DNA of 47,457 bases, taken from positions 1 through 47,457 of the forward strand of contig NZ_JAKEIP010000075.1 in NCBI RefSeq assembly GCF_021474425.1. The letters are read 5' to 3'. The notes under the pieces are model-generated. The model made no database searches. It saw nothing but the letters and a program-made list of their open reading frames with translations, and was not told the DNA's origin. Shown here in pieces: positions 39,304 through 46,354 of this stretch (positions are counted from its first letter, which is position 1; each line of letters opens with the position of its first letter). The translations under genes and the position numbers were made by a program. Source of the stretch: Streptomyces muensis (GTDB taxonomy: Bacteria > Actinomycetota > Actinomycetes > Streptomycetales > Streptomycetaceae).

Positions 39304-41373
39304 CTAATTGTGCCGTTCAGCGGCTACACGGATGGCTTGGCGTATTCCTAGATCCACAGCGCGATCGTCCGCCAGCTCGGCGAAATGACGCGCGGATTCC
39401 GGATGGTCGCGAAGTGCAGGGGCCACGATCCTCGCGACGTCTCCTCTCAACGTGCGCAGCCAAGACCTGATGGCGTCTTGTGGGCGCCACTGATCCCAGT
39501 TTCCGTCCCATTCGCACATGGCACGGATGGATTCATCGAGGAGGTCCCATTCATTGCTGCTGGCCGCACTGATGGCTACTCCGTGAAGCCACGTGACGGC
39601 GCGCGCCGCTTCACCAAATTGCACCGGATTAGTTCCGTTGCCATCCACGTGCTTGGCCAATGCTCTCAATAGGGTGACGGCTTGCCTGGAGTTGCGAGAC
39701 ATCGATGGTACTGCGAGCTCTGGCTGCAGCCGAGGCAGAACATCTAGGTGCAGACCGTAGTCGTCCGGGTGGCTAGCGATGAGTTCAAGGAACGCGTCGG
39801 TGGTATGGGACTCTCCGGAATTGGCGGCATCAAGCAGTGTCTCGGCACGTGCTACGGCTGGCTCATGAGGCTCGCTGAATTCGCGATCGATGAGATCTAG
39901 CAGCTCGTCGATGCTTTGTGGCCTACGCTCGGCTTCCTGCTGCGTCGCAGCTCTGACGATGTTCCTCCAGGGCCCGGGCGGAGGAAGCAGTTCAACATTC
40001 GTTTGGGGTATCTCGCCGGTGACAGCCCATGCGATCACTCGCCCGAGGCTGTAGATGTCGCTGGCAGCCGTGGCGTCTTCGTGAGGCTTTATGAAGAGCT
40101 CGGGGGCTGCGAATCCTTCGGTGCCGATAAAGTGGCCCGTCCGGCCGACTTTGGTCGTTTGCCCCCGTGGCCGCCGCACCACTCCCCAGTCTGCGAGGGT
40201 CCACCGGCCGTCGAGGAGAAGCATATTCGAGGGCTTGATGTCGCGGTGCATCCAGCCTTGTTGGTGCGCCATATCTAGAATGGAACCCATGGAGCCGATC
40301 AGTTCACGCAGATTATCAGATTCTCGCAGTTGTTCGTGCTTCTCCTCGGCCGTCGCTTCAGCCAGTGGCATAATGAACCATCTGTGATCCTGCTCAAAAT
40401 CAAGGATCGGCATATAGTTCGGGTGGTCATTCAGTAGCTCGGCTATATCGATTTCTCTGCGCATTCGAGCGCTGGGGTTTTCCCGTTGGGACAGTCGCCG
40501 CTTGAATGCCACTTCGATGCCCGAATTCTTATGTGAGGCGCGGAATACCGCCGCTTGGCCGCCTTCCTCGATGGGGACGCGGTCAAGGCTGTAGTCCTTC
40601 TTTATGCCCCGCCCTTCTCGAATCACCTCTCGGTAACGGTCAAGGTGTGGTGGAACTTGTGTCAGATCGCCCCACAACTTCAGGAGAGGGCTGAAGGAGT
40701 GCGATAGTATTCTCTTTGCGAAACCCTCAATGAATCCCTCGATGGACATATCGGCGCGAGGTTCGTAGAGCGATGGAATCTCGCCGTTGGTGGAGGAGAC
40801 GTAGGCGATTTTGTCGTAGAGTCCGTCGCTGTAAAACTGCTCAAAGGTCTCGGCTAGCCGCTGCTTGTGTGACGGTCCGCCGCGTGCTGCGCCGCTTTCT
40901 CCCGGCCTTCGCGTTGGGGCGTTTACGCGGTCGCTTTCTTCAAGGATGAAGAAGAGTCCGAGGTAAGGTCGAAAATCATCATCGTCGTGCTGCCTGACGG
41001 AAAAGGCGATCGAGGTCAGATCTTGGATTCGATTATTGACATTATTCGTAGATCCTGGCTGCCCGCCGAGTTGCGTAAAAGTAGCGGCTGCGAGTGGAAT
41101 GCCGTCCCTGCGAACCACCAGGTCCCATGCCGAACCACCCAGGCCGTACGCTCCCGGCAGCGTGGCGTCGCGGCCGACCTGGATCCAAGAACGATCGACG
41201 CCACGCTCGACGAGGGCTTCGATCACATACTCAGTAAGACGGGCCCAGGGGTGCCGCACTGTCGCGGCACTGGCTGGGGAGCCATCCGGGCCGGTAGCGC
41301 TGTGGCGTACTTCACGATGCCTACTCGCATCTGCCCAGAAGGTTCGAGCTGCTTCCCTTAGCGCCTCGGCCAC
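39304..41373 (-). CDS. nuclease-dead XhoI/PaeR7I-like domain fused to a Ser/Thr protein kinase
   Basis: 689 residues, GTG start; weak ribosome site. Residues 1-225 align with the XhoI-family endonuclease encoded upstream: WDLVVRRDGIPLAAATFTQLGG vs WDIVIAHEGTLIAAFELKALGG, then NNVNNR vs NNYNNR and RPYLGLFFILEESD vs RPWLGYFFIMEDHP. Asp84 is kept, but the catalytic Glu/Lys (100/102 in the enzyme) are Thr98/Thr100, so cleavage is unlikely. Residues ~260-500 are a protein kinase: GGQAAVF loop, Lys291 (VAFK), HRDIKPSN (376-383), DWG (395-397) in place of DFG, APE (423-425). A helical ~190-residue tail follows. It is the third gene of the M-R-kinase operon, 111 bp after the endonuclease gene. The fusion suggests a sensor or effector kinase linked to restriction (inference). 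Confidence 0.9.
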   Translation of the reverse strand: MAEALREAARTFWADASRHREVRHSATGPDGSPASAATVRHPWARLTEYVIEALVERGVDRSWIQVGRDATLPGAYGLGGSAWDLVVRRDGIPLAAATFTQLGGQPGSTNNVNNRIQDLTSIAFSVRQHDDDDFRPYLGLFFILEESDRVNAPTRRPGESGAARGGPSHKQRLAETFEQFYSDGLYDKIAYVSSTNGEIPSLYEPRADMSIEGFIEGFAKRILSHSFSPLLKLWGDLTQVPPHLDRYREVIREGRGIKKDYSLDRVPIEEGGQAAVFRASHKNSGIEVAFKRRLSQRENPSARMRREIDIAELLNDHPNYMPILDFEQDHRWFIMPLAEATAEEKHEQLRESDNLRELIGSMGSILDMAHQQGWMHRDIKPSNMLLLDGRWTLADWGVVRRPRGQTTKVGRTGHFIGTEGFAAPELFIKPHEDATAASDIYSLGRVIAWAVTGEIPQTNVELLPPPGPWRNIVRAATQQEAERRPQSIDELLDLIDREFSEPHEPAVARAETLLDAANSGESHTTDAFLELIASHPDDYGLHLDVLPRLQPELAVPSMSRNSRQAVTLLRALAKHVDGNGTNPVQFGEAARAVTWLHGVAISAASSNEWDLLDESIRAMCEWDGNWDQWRPQDAIRSWLRTLRGDVARIVAPALRDHPESARHFAELADDRAVDLGIRQAIRVAAERHN

Positions 41374-41484
41374 CTGGCTACCCCCGCTGAGTGTTGATCA
41401 CGGCCATCGCCCTAGAGGCTACAGACGAGGGCTGACACTGGCCCGGGACAGGTCGCGCTCCGGGCCAGCCATGTATGGGGCAGG

Positions 41485-42243
41485 TCAGAACAGTCCGTCA
41501 GTGTGCTGCTGGCTGGCGTTGGCCGCGGGGATCCCCAGCGCTTTCATTTCTGCGAGCCGACCCGTGATCGCTGCGGAGAAGTGGCGCCAGTCCAACGCTT
41601 CCTCGGGCTCTCCAGGGCTGGGGTTGTCCCTGGAGGAGGTGATGTAGCAGGCCGTGTTGTAGAGCCCTTCTTCCAGCAGCCTCTTGCAGAAGATCGCGAA
41701 GCGGTCTTGGTAAGACGTGCCCTGCCAGATGTCCTCCGGGGGGTACGCAGGGTTCGAGGCCAGGCGGACCGCGTTCCTTGACTTGGGGTGGTCCTCCATG
41801 ATGAAGAAGTAGCCGAGCCAAGGCCGTGATCCGGGGTACCACTCCGTGAGTGCTGCACGTTGCAGGTCGACTGCGCTCCCCAGCGCTTCCTCGACCCGGT
41901 TGTTGTAGTTGTTCGAGAAGGAGGGGCCACCGAGAGCTTTGAGTTCGAAGGCGGCGATGAGGGTTCCTTCGTGGGCGATGACTATGTCCCACTTCTTCAA
42001 CGGGCGGTAGTGGCCTGGAAGTTCGAGATCCTTGTCTACACGGATCGATTCCTTCGGATACCCCGCCTCCAGGAAGAACTTGGCGATCAGACCGGCCACG
42101 CTGTCGAAGTGCTTGCCGCCGCGGACAGATCCCGCGGTGCCGGCACCAACAGCATTTTTGATGGCTGAAAGATCGTTCTGTGACGCTTTGGCCCCCCAGT
42201 ACTGAGCGATAGCGTCCTCGAAGTCTTGGCGGGTGACCGTCAA
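41485..42243 (-). CDS. XhoI/PaeR7I-family type II restriction endonuclease
   Basis: 252 residues, TTG start preceded by GGGAGGGA. The family fold is visible throughout: QYWGAKASQNDL, GGKHFDSVAGLIAKFFLEAGYP, KKWDIVIAHEGTLIAAFELKALGG (catalytic Asp86, Glu100, Lys102 of PD-(D/E)xK), NNYNNRVEEALGSAVDLQRA, RPWLGYFFIMEDHPKSRNAV, SYQDRFAIFCKRLLEEGLYNTACYIT. PaeR7I and XhoI are known to recognise CTCGAG; the same site is likely here but not provable from sequence. It lies 14 bp downstream of its methyltransferase on the same strand. It appears intact, unlike its paralogue in the kinase fusion. Confidence 0.92.
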   Translation of the reverse strand: MTVTRQDFEDAIAQYWGAKASQNDLSAIKNAVGAGTAGSVRGGKHFDSVAGLIAKFFLEAGYPKESIRVDKDLELPGHYRPLKKWDIVIAHEGTLIAAFELKALGGPSFSNNYNNRVEEALGSAVDLQRAALTEWYPGSRPWLGYFFIMEDHPKSRNAVRLASNPAYPPEDIWQGTSYQDRFAIFCKRLLEEGLYNTACYITSSRDNPSPGEPEEALDWRHFSAAITGRLAEMKALGIPAANASQQHTDGLF

Positions 42244-42257
42244 GATCCGTTCCCTCC

Positions 42258-43934
42258 CTAGTCGGGCAGCTCGACGAGTCCGTAGACACGCAGGGCGGCC
42301 TCCGTGGCAGCCTTCACGTCGCGCTTGTCGAACGCTTCCGCTAGGGCGGTCTTGTCGCTCTCGCTGATTGCTTCCGGATGGGGCACGCGGATCTTGCGGA
42401 GGTACTGCGCCTGGAAGCGGAGCGTTCCCCCTCGCATCTTGACCGCGTACGCCTCCACGAACGCTTCCGCGACTTTGGACAGCAGTAGGCCACCGAGTAC
42501 CCGCATGTCCCAGAGGTCCGAGACGATGAAGTACAGGTTGTGGTGAGGGTACAACTCGCCTTGATCCAGGACCGGATGGATCGTCAGCTTCATGTCCGGA
42601 AACAGCAGCTTGGGCCGTCGCGTCAGACGGTGGTCGACCTTATCGATCGTCTTGAACCAGCGCTTAGGCTGCTTGACCGCGATGTAGCGCTTCCGCAAGG
42701 CAGCCCCGTGCTCCTCGAAGTACGCGGCGAGCCGCGGGTAGGCGGAGAGCTCGACCAAGTCGCCTTCGGCCGTCCACGGGTTGACCAGGTACGTACCGTT
42801 CCAGTTGAGCGTGCCGCTCGTGGTGTCGCGGACCATGGCCATGGGCAGCAGCCGGTCGCTCTCGACCAAGTCCTCGTCCTTCGTGAGGAAGACCTTGTCG
42901 GCGCCAGTGGCGATGCCGATACCGACACGCGTCCCGGTCTTGTCGTCCTCCAGCAGCCGGAAACGCTCGGTGAGTTCCTCCAGAACCGCCAGTCTGGCCG
43001 GCGAGGCCGCCGGCCACGAGTCCTCGTCCGGGAACCAGTGCGGCATGCGGGCGGCTTGGAACGTCGTAGTGGTGACCGACTCCGATGCGGGCTTTGCGTG
43101 CCAGTCGGCGAACTCGCGGGCTTGGATTCTGCCGAACGCCCGAGTCGTGTCCGCTGCCACTGCTTCGCCCTGGGGCCGGTTCGAGATGATCGTGATCGCC
43201 GGGTAGGCCGAAACCTGATCTTCGAAAGCGTCCACGTCGTGCATGACCAGGGCTAGGTCCATGCTGAAGTGGCTGGTCACCAGCTGGCGGAGCCGACGGC
43301 CGTACTGGTTCCGCATCCAGCGGTCGGCGCAGATGAAGCCCAGTCGCCCTCCGGGGTTGAGGCTTCGCAGAGCGACCTCATAGAAGCCGACATAGATGTC
43401 CGCTCTGCCACCCATGGTGGAGCAGGCTCTGCGGTAGGCCGCCATCCGATCGTCGGGGACGTCTTCAAGACGGATGTACGGAGGATTGCCGACCACGTAG
43501 TCGGCTCGGTGGTCTGCATCGGGTTGGAGAAGGTAGTCACCTTGTTTGACCCAGGCGGCTGCCACCTGGCGGGCCTCCTCGGTTTGCCACCCCTCTTCCA
43601 CCAGCTGCTCCTCGACGACTACACGGCTCTGCGCCACGTTGCGATCCAGTAGGTCCAGAGCTCGGACCGCTGCGAGCGCATCTTCGAGCGGGCGATTGTG
43701 CGTGCGGCACGAGGCACTGATTCGCGAGGTGACGGCGGCAAGGAACGCACCTGTGCCGCAGGCCGGCTCGACGAGCTTCGCGTCACAGAGGTCCTTGTCG
43801 GCCGTGTAGCCGAGGAGGTCGAGGATCAGGTCGACCACCCAGCGTCGCGTGAAGACCTCGCCGTGCTCCACAGCCTCCGCGGGAAGGGCGGGAAGCGTGT
43901 GCAGGTCGGTGTCAGAGAGCAGAGGAGTGGTCAC
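42258..43934 (-). CDS. N6-adenine DNA methyltransferase of the XhoI/PaeR7I type
   Basis: 558 residues from GTG 43932-43934 (VTTPLLSDTD); a start at 43967 is also possible, and neither has a strong ribosome site. N-terminal SAM motif I is VEPACGTGAFL (about 55-65), with motif IV NPPYIRLEDVP (150-160), the gamma-type N6-adenine class used by M.PaeR7I and M.XhoI. The C-terminal part (LTRRPKLLFPDMKLTIHP, PHHNLYFIV, LRFQAQYLRKIRVP) is the target-recognition region of Eco57I-like methylases. It precedes the endonuclease gene, the order that protects the host. It should methylate the site that the endonuclease cuts. Confidence 0.92.
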   Translation of the reverse strand: MTTPLLSDTDLHTLPALPAEAVEHGEVFTRRWVVDLILDLLGYTADKDLCDAKLVEPACGTGAFLAAVTSRISASCRTHNRPLEDALAAVRALDLLDRNVAQSRVVVEEQLVEEGWQTEEARQVAAAWVKQGDYLLQPDADHRADYVVGNPPYIRLEDVPDDRMAAYRRACSTMGGRADIYVGFYEVALRSLNPGGRLGFICADRWMRNQYGRRLRQLVTSHFSMDLALVMHDVDAFEDQVSAYPAITIISNRPQGEAVAADTTRAFGRIQAREFADWHAKPASESVTTTTFQAARMPHWFPDEDSWPAASPARLAVLEELTERFRLLEDDKTGTRVGIGIATGADKVFLTKDEDLVESDRLLPMAMVRDTTSGTLNWNGTYLVNPWTAEGDLVELSAYPRLAAYFEEHGAALRKRYIAVKQPKRWFKTIDKVDHRLTRRPKLLFPDMKLTIHPVLDQGELYPHHNLYFIVSDLWDMRVLGGLLLSKVAEAFVEAYAVKMRGGTLRFQAQYLRKIRVPHPEAISESDKTALAEAFDKRDVKAATEAALRVYGLVELPD

Positions 43935-44159
43935 GCTCCCGACCCTACTAGGGAGGAATCCGGCCACGGACTCCGTCCACGAACGAGTGGCGTTGGCGTC
44001 GAGCCACTTTCAGATAGCTCTTTCGATGGCCTTGTACTGCTCTGCGAGCTGTCCCGCACATGACCTTGATCACCTATTCATTAAGGGCTGACCGACTCGA
44101 CGAGAGCTCGCCGAAGAACGCTCTGAGCCCGTCCGTTCTCCTAGGATGAGTCCCCTTAC

Positions 44160-45695
44160 ATGCGGCGGTTGGACTGTGCGGATGGGGGCTGGCGCGTGGC
44201 TGTGGTTGTAGAGCCTGTGGTGACTGAGGAGAAGCTGCGGGAGCTGTTGGCGGAGGCGTCGGAGCAGAGAGCTCTCGACTACAAGGAAGCGCTCGACTTG
44301 TCCGAGCGGCGTGACCTGGTGGATATCGCCAAGGACGTTGCGGCTATGCAGGCCGAGCCCAGTGGCGGATACCTCGTCATCGGCGCTGACGATCACGGCA
44401 ACCCCACCGGTCGGCTTTCCGAGGACCAGACTCGTGGCTTCGACGAGGCGACGCTGCGGCCCAAGCTGCAGAAGTACATCCCGACGCTTACGATGCACAC
44501 GGCTGCCCACTGTCTCGACGGCAAGTGGCTCGTTCTGCTCTACGTCGCTCCCAGTGCGGATGGATGTTGTGTCTTCCAGGTTGAAGGCACCTACCAGGAC
44601 GGCAAGAAGCAGGTCACCGTCTTTCGTGCTGGTGACGTCTTTGTGCGACACGGCACTTCCAGTGAGCGGTGGAAGCAGAGTGACGTGGTCGGCGTGTGGC
44701 AGCGGGCCATTGCGTCTCGTAAGGAGACCTGGCGGCGGGAGCTGCGCCAGGAACTCGAAGCCCAGGGAGCTATCGGAGCGGCTGCCCAGCACGTACGTCA
44801 ACAATCGGTTTCGGCTCTCACCTGGCAGCTGGACCAGGAAGTGTTCGAGGCCGCGGTGCTGGAGTACCTGCGCGCCGAGGACGACATCCCGCTTCGACAG
44901 TTCTTGCTGTCCGCCCCGGCACAGGCCCGAGAGCTTCTCACCACCACGCCTGAAGACCTGCCCACCCTGCTGAATCGCGTGGCCAGCTTCACTGCCTTGA
45001 GCCTCGTCCATGAGCGAACGCAGTGGGCCACCAAGGGCACGGACTCCTTGCTCTCCATCTACAACCTCGGCAACGACCTTCCCGAGTCCGCCCAAGATTC
45101 CCTCACTGGGCCGCGCCTGTGGTTGTCCGTGCTGGAGCGGGTCTACGGGCTTGGCGGTCTTGCCGTTCGGCTACAAGACTGGCCAGCGGTCCGAATACTC
45201 GCCGACCGACGGGGAACCAACCAGGGCTTCGACTGGTTCGGCAGTTGGCTTCGCCACGGGCTGACGACGGCTTCCCGCGCCGGTCTACTTGCCTCCGGTG
45301 CTTCGCACAGCTCGGGACTGATCGCGGCAGCCCACAACACGGTCCGGGAAGTGCCGGCCCTTCATCCTGACGCCTCACCTGACGACGACGCCGTGCTCAA
45401 CAGCCTGTGCCAGTTCGATGCGCTCGGCGCGCTGGTCGTTATGGGGGCAACGGGTAAGGCGGCAACTCGCAACTTCTATACGAATTTCGCTCGGTACATG
45501 ACACAGCGCACCGAGCCTGCACTGGTCGCTATCACCCGCGACGCTGGGATGCGCCAGACGCTCTTCGATGGCAGCCCTGAGCTGCTGGAGGAGAGCCTGA
45601 AGCTCCTGGTGCAGATGGCTGACAAGGAAGGCTTTGGCTACAACGGGTGGACCGGTGTCAGCGACCCGCATCTGCAAGAACTTGTGTACGACTGA
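44160..45695 (+). CDS. AlbA_2 (Schlafen AAA_4-like) domain protein
   Basis: 511 residues; the first ATG has AGGATGAG 11 nt upstream, while GTG 44196 has GGGGG 7 nt upstream and may be the true start. Residues ~25-150 are an AlbA_2/divergent AAA_4 domain: LLAEASEQRALDYKEALDLSERRDLVDIAKDVAAMQAEPSGGYLVIGADDHGNPTGRL, LRPKLQKYIPTLTMHTAAHCLDGKWLVLLYVAPSADGCCVF, and DVFVRHGTSSERW. The remaining 350 residues are helical and unrecognised. Many defence proteins, including Schlafen-like ones, carry this domain. It is divergent from the methyltransferase gene (about 190 bp apart) at the element's right end. Confidence 0.85.
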   Translation: MRRLDCADGGWRVAVVVEPVVTEEKLRELLAEASEQRALDYKEALDLSERRDLVDIAKDVAAMQAEPSGGYLVIGADDHGNPTGRLSEDQTRGFDEATLRPKLQKYIPTLTMHTAAHCLDGKWLVLLYVAPSADGCCVFQVEGTYQDGKKQVTVFRAGDVFVRHGTSSERWKQSDVVGVWQRAIASRKETWRRELRQELEAQGAIGAAAQHVRQQSVSALTWQLDQEVFEAAVLEYLRAEDDIPLRQFLLSAPAQARELLTTTPEDLPTLLNRVASFTALSLVHERTQWATKGTDSLLSIYNLGNDLPESAQDSLTGPRLWLSVLERVYGLGGLAVRLQDWPAVRILADRRGTNQGFDWFGSWLRHGLTTASRAGLLASGASHSSGLIAAAHNTVREVPALHPDASPDDDAVLNSLCQFDALGALVVMGATGKAATRNFYTNFARYMTQRTEPALVAITRDAGMRQTLFDGSPELLEESLKLLVQMADKEGFGYNGWTGVSDPHLQELVYD

Positions 45696-45968
45696 GCAGA
45701 CCAGCGGAGCCGATTGGGCCGTACTTTCGGCAGATTGACTAGGGCCAGAGTGGTCATCGCAGGTCGAGGATGTCGATTGGGTCCTGGTGGCACGGGCTCT
45801 CCTGGCCCGGATCGAGCCCGGTCGGATCCGCCAGCGCTTACGCCGGGAGCGTCGGGTTGCCCTGCCGTGGTGGGCTGCTGAAAGAGGCCCGGGCTCGACA
45901 CTGTGACCTGTTCGACGGGGCGGGCGCTACAGCCCATCCGCCCAGGTCCGCAGCCGTCCGCGCTGGGA

Positions 45969-45990
45969 ACTGAGACCAAAACTGAGACCA
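45969..45990 (+). repeat. GAGACCA repeat pair inside the right end of element B
   Basis: ACTGAGACCAAA followed directly by ACTGAGACCA, a 12-bp tandem. It matches the pair inside the left end (9566-9587). Candidate integrase arm sites. Confidence 0.5.
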
Positions 45991-45998
45991 CGCAACGA

Positions 45999-46033
45999 CG
46001 AAGGTCCCGACCACTCAGCGGTCGGGACCTTCG
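45999..46033 (-). terminator. terminator of the tRNA-Ser gene
   Basis: CGAAGGTCCCGACC (45999-46012) pairs perfectly with 46020-46033 around a 7-nt loop, 18 bp past the CCA end of the minus-strand tRNA. Confidence 0.85.
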
Positions 46034-46050
46034 TTTCGGCTGGTCAGCCA

Positions 46051-46138
46051 TGGCGGAGGATACGAGATTCGAACTCGTGAGGGGTTGCCCCCAACACGCT
46101 TTCCAAGCGTGCGCCCTAGGCCTCTAGGCGAATCCTCC
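46051..46138 (-). tRNA. tRNA-Ser (anticodon GGA), reconstituted by element B
   Basis: 88 nt with an encoded CCA. Acceptor GGAGGAT/ATCCTCC, anticodon loop TTGGAAA with GGA, a long serine-type variable arm, and GTTCGAATC in the T arm. It reads UCC codons. The 3' 54 bp (46053-46106) are identical to att copy 2 at 9415-9468, so this half was brought in by element B and the gene remains whole. Confidence 0.97.
46053..46106 (-). repeat. att copy 3 within the intact tRNA-Ser gene
   Basis: 54 bp identical to att copy 2; the identity ends in the anticodon loop (CTTTCCAA), the usual crossover zone for tRNA-targeting tyrosine integrases. Right boundary of element B. Confidence 0.92.
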
Positions 46139-46214
46139 GCCGGAAACATTACATGACCGAGAGGAGTGCTCGCGAACTCGTTCCCACCCGCTGACGTCGG
46201 GTACTCTTTGCGGA

Positions 46215-46300
46215 GCCCCTCACGCGGCGCTATCTGACTGAACTCCCCCAGGGCCGGAAGGCAGCAAGGGTAGGTCGGCTCTGGCGGGTGCGTGGGGGGC
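46215..46300 (+). ncRNA. ffs: small bacterial signal recognition particle RNA (4.5S/scRNA)
   Basis: Ends GCCCCTCACGC and GCGTGGGGGGC form an 11-bp stem. The conserved Ffh-binding domain is CAGGGCCGGAAGGCAGCAAGG at about 46249-46269. The position just upstream of dnaX is conserved in Streptomyces. Exact ends are taken from the stem. Confidence 0.93.
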
Positions 46301-46354
46301 GCTTGCGTTCCCGGGCGGGGTGGGTTGTCAGTGGGCGCCTATAACCTCGTATGC

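Larger units (their letters stand above)
9415..46106. mobile_element. element B: 36.7-kb integrated mobilisable element in tRNA-Ser(GGA)
   Basis: It is bounded by att copy 2 and the 3' half of the intact tRNA-Ser gene, with matching GAGACCA repeats inside both ends (9566-9587; 45969-45990). It encodes integrase, excisionase, an XRE regulator, a DnaB-like replication ATPase, a VirD2-like relaxase, a MobC-like protein and a DUF2637 membrane protein. Cargo includes a lanthipeptide operon and a restriction-modification/kinase island. I see no FtsK/TraB DNA translocase. Confidence 0.85.

Noticed and set aside
45770..45930. Short plus-strand coding-like stretch near the right att site
   Set aside because: Frames are short and unsupported; it may be a remnant but cannot be identified.
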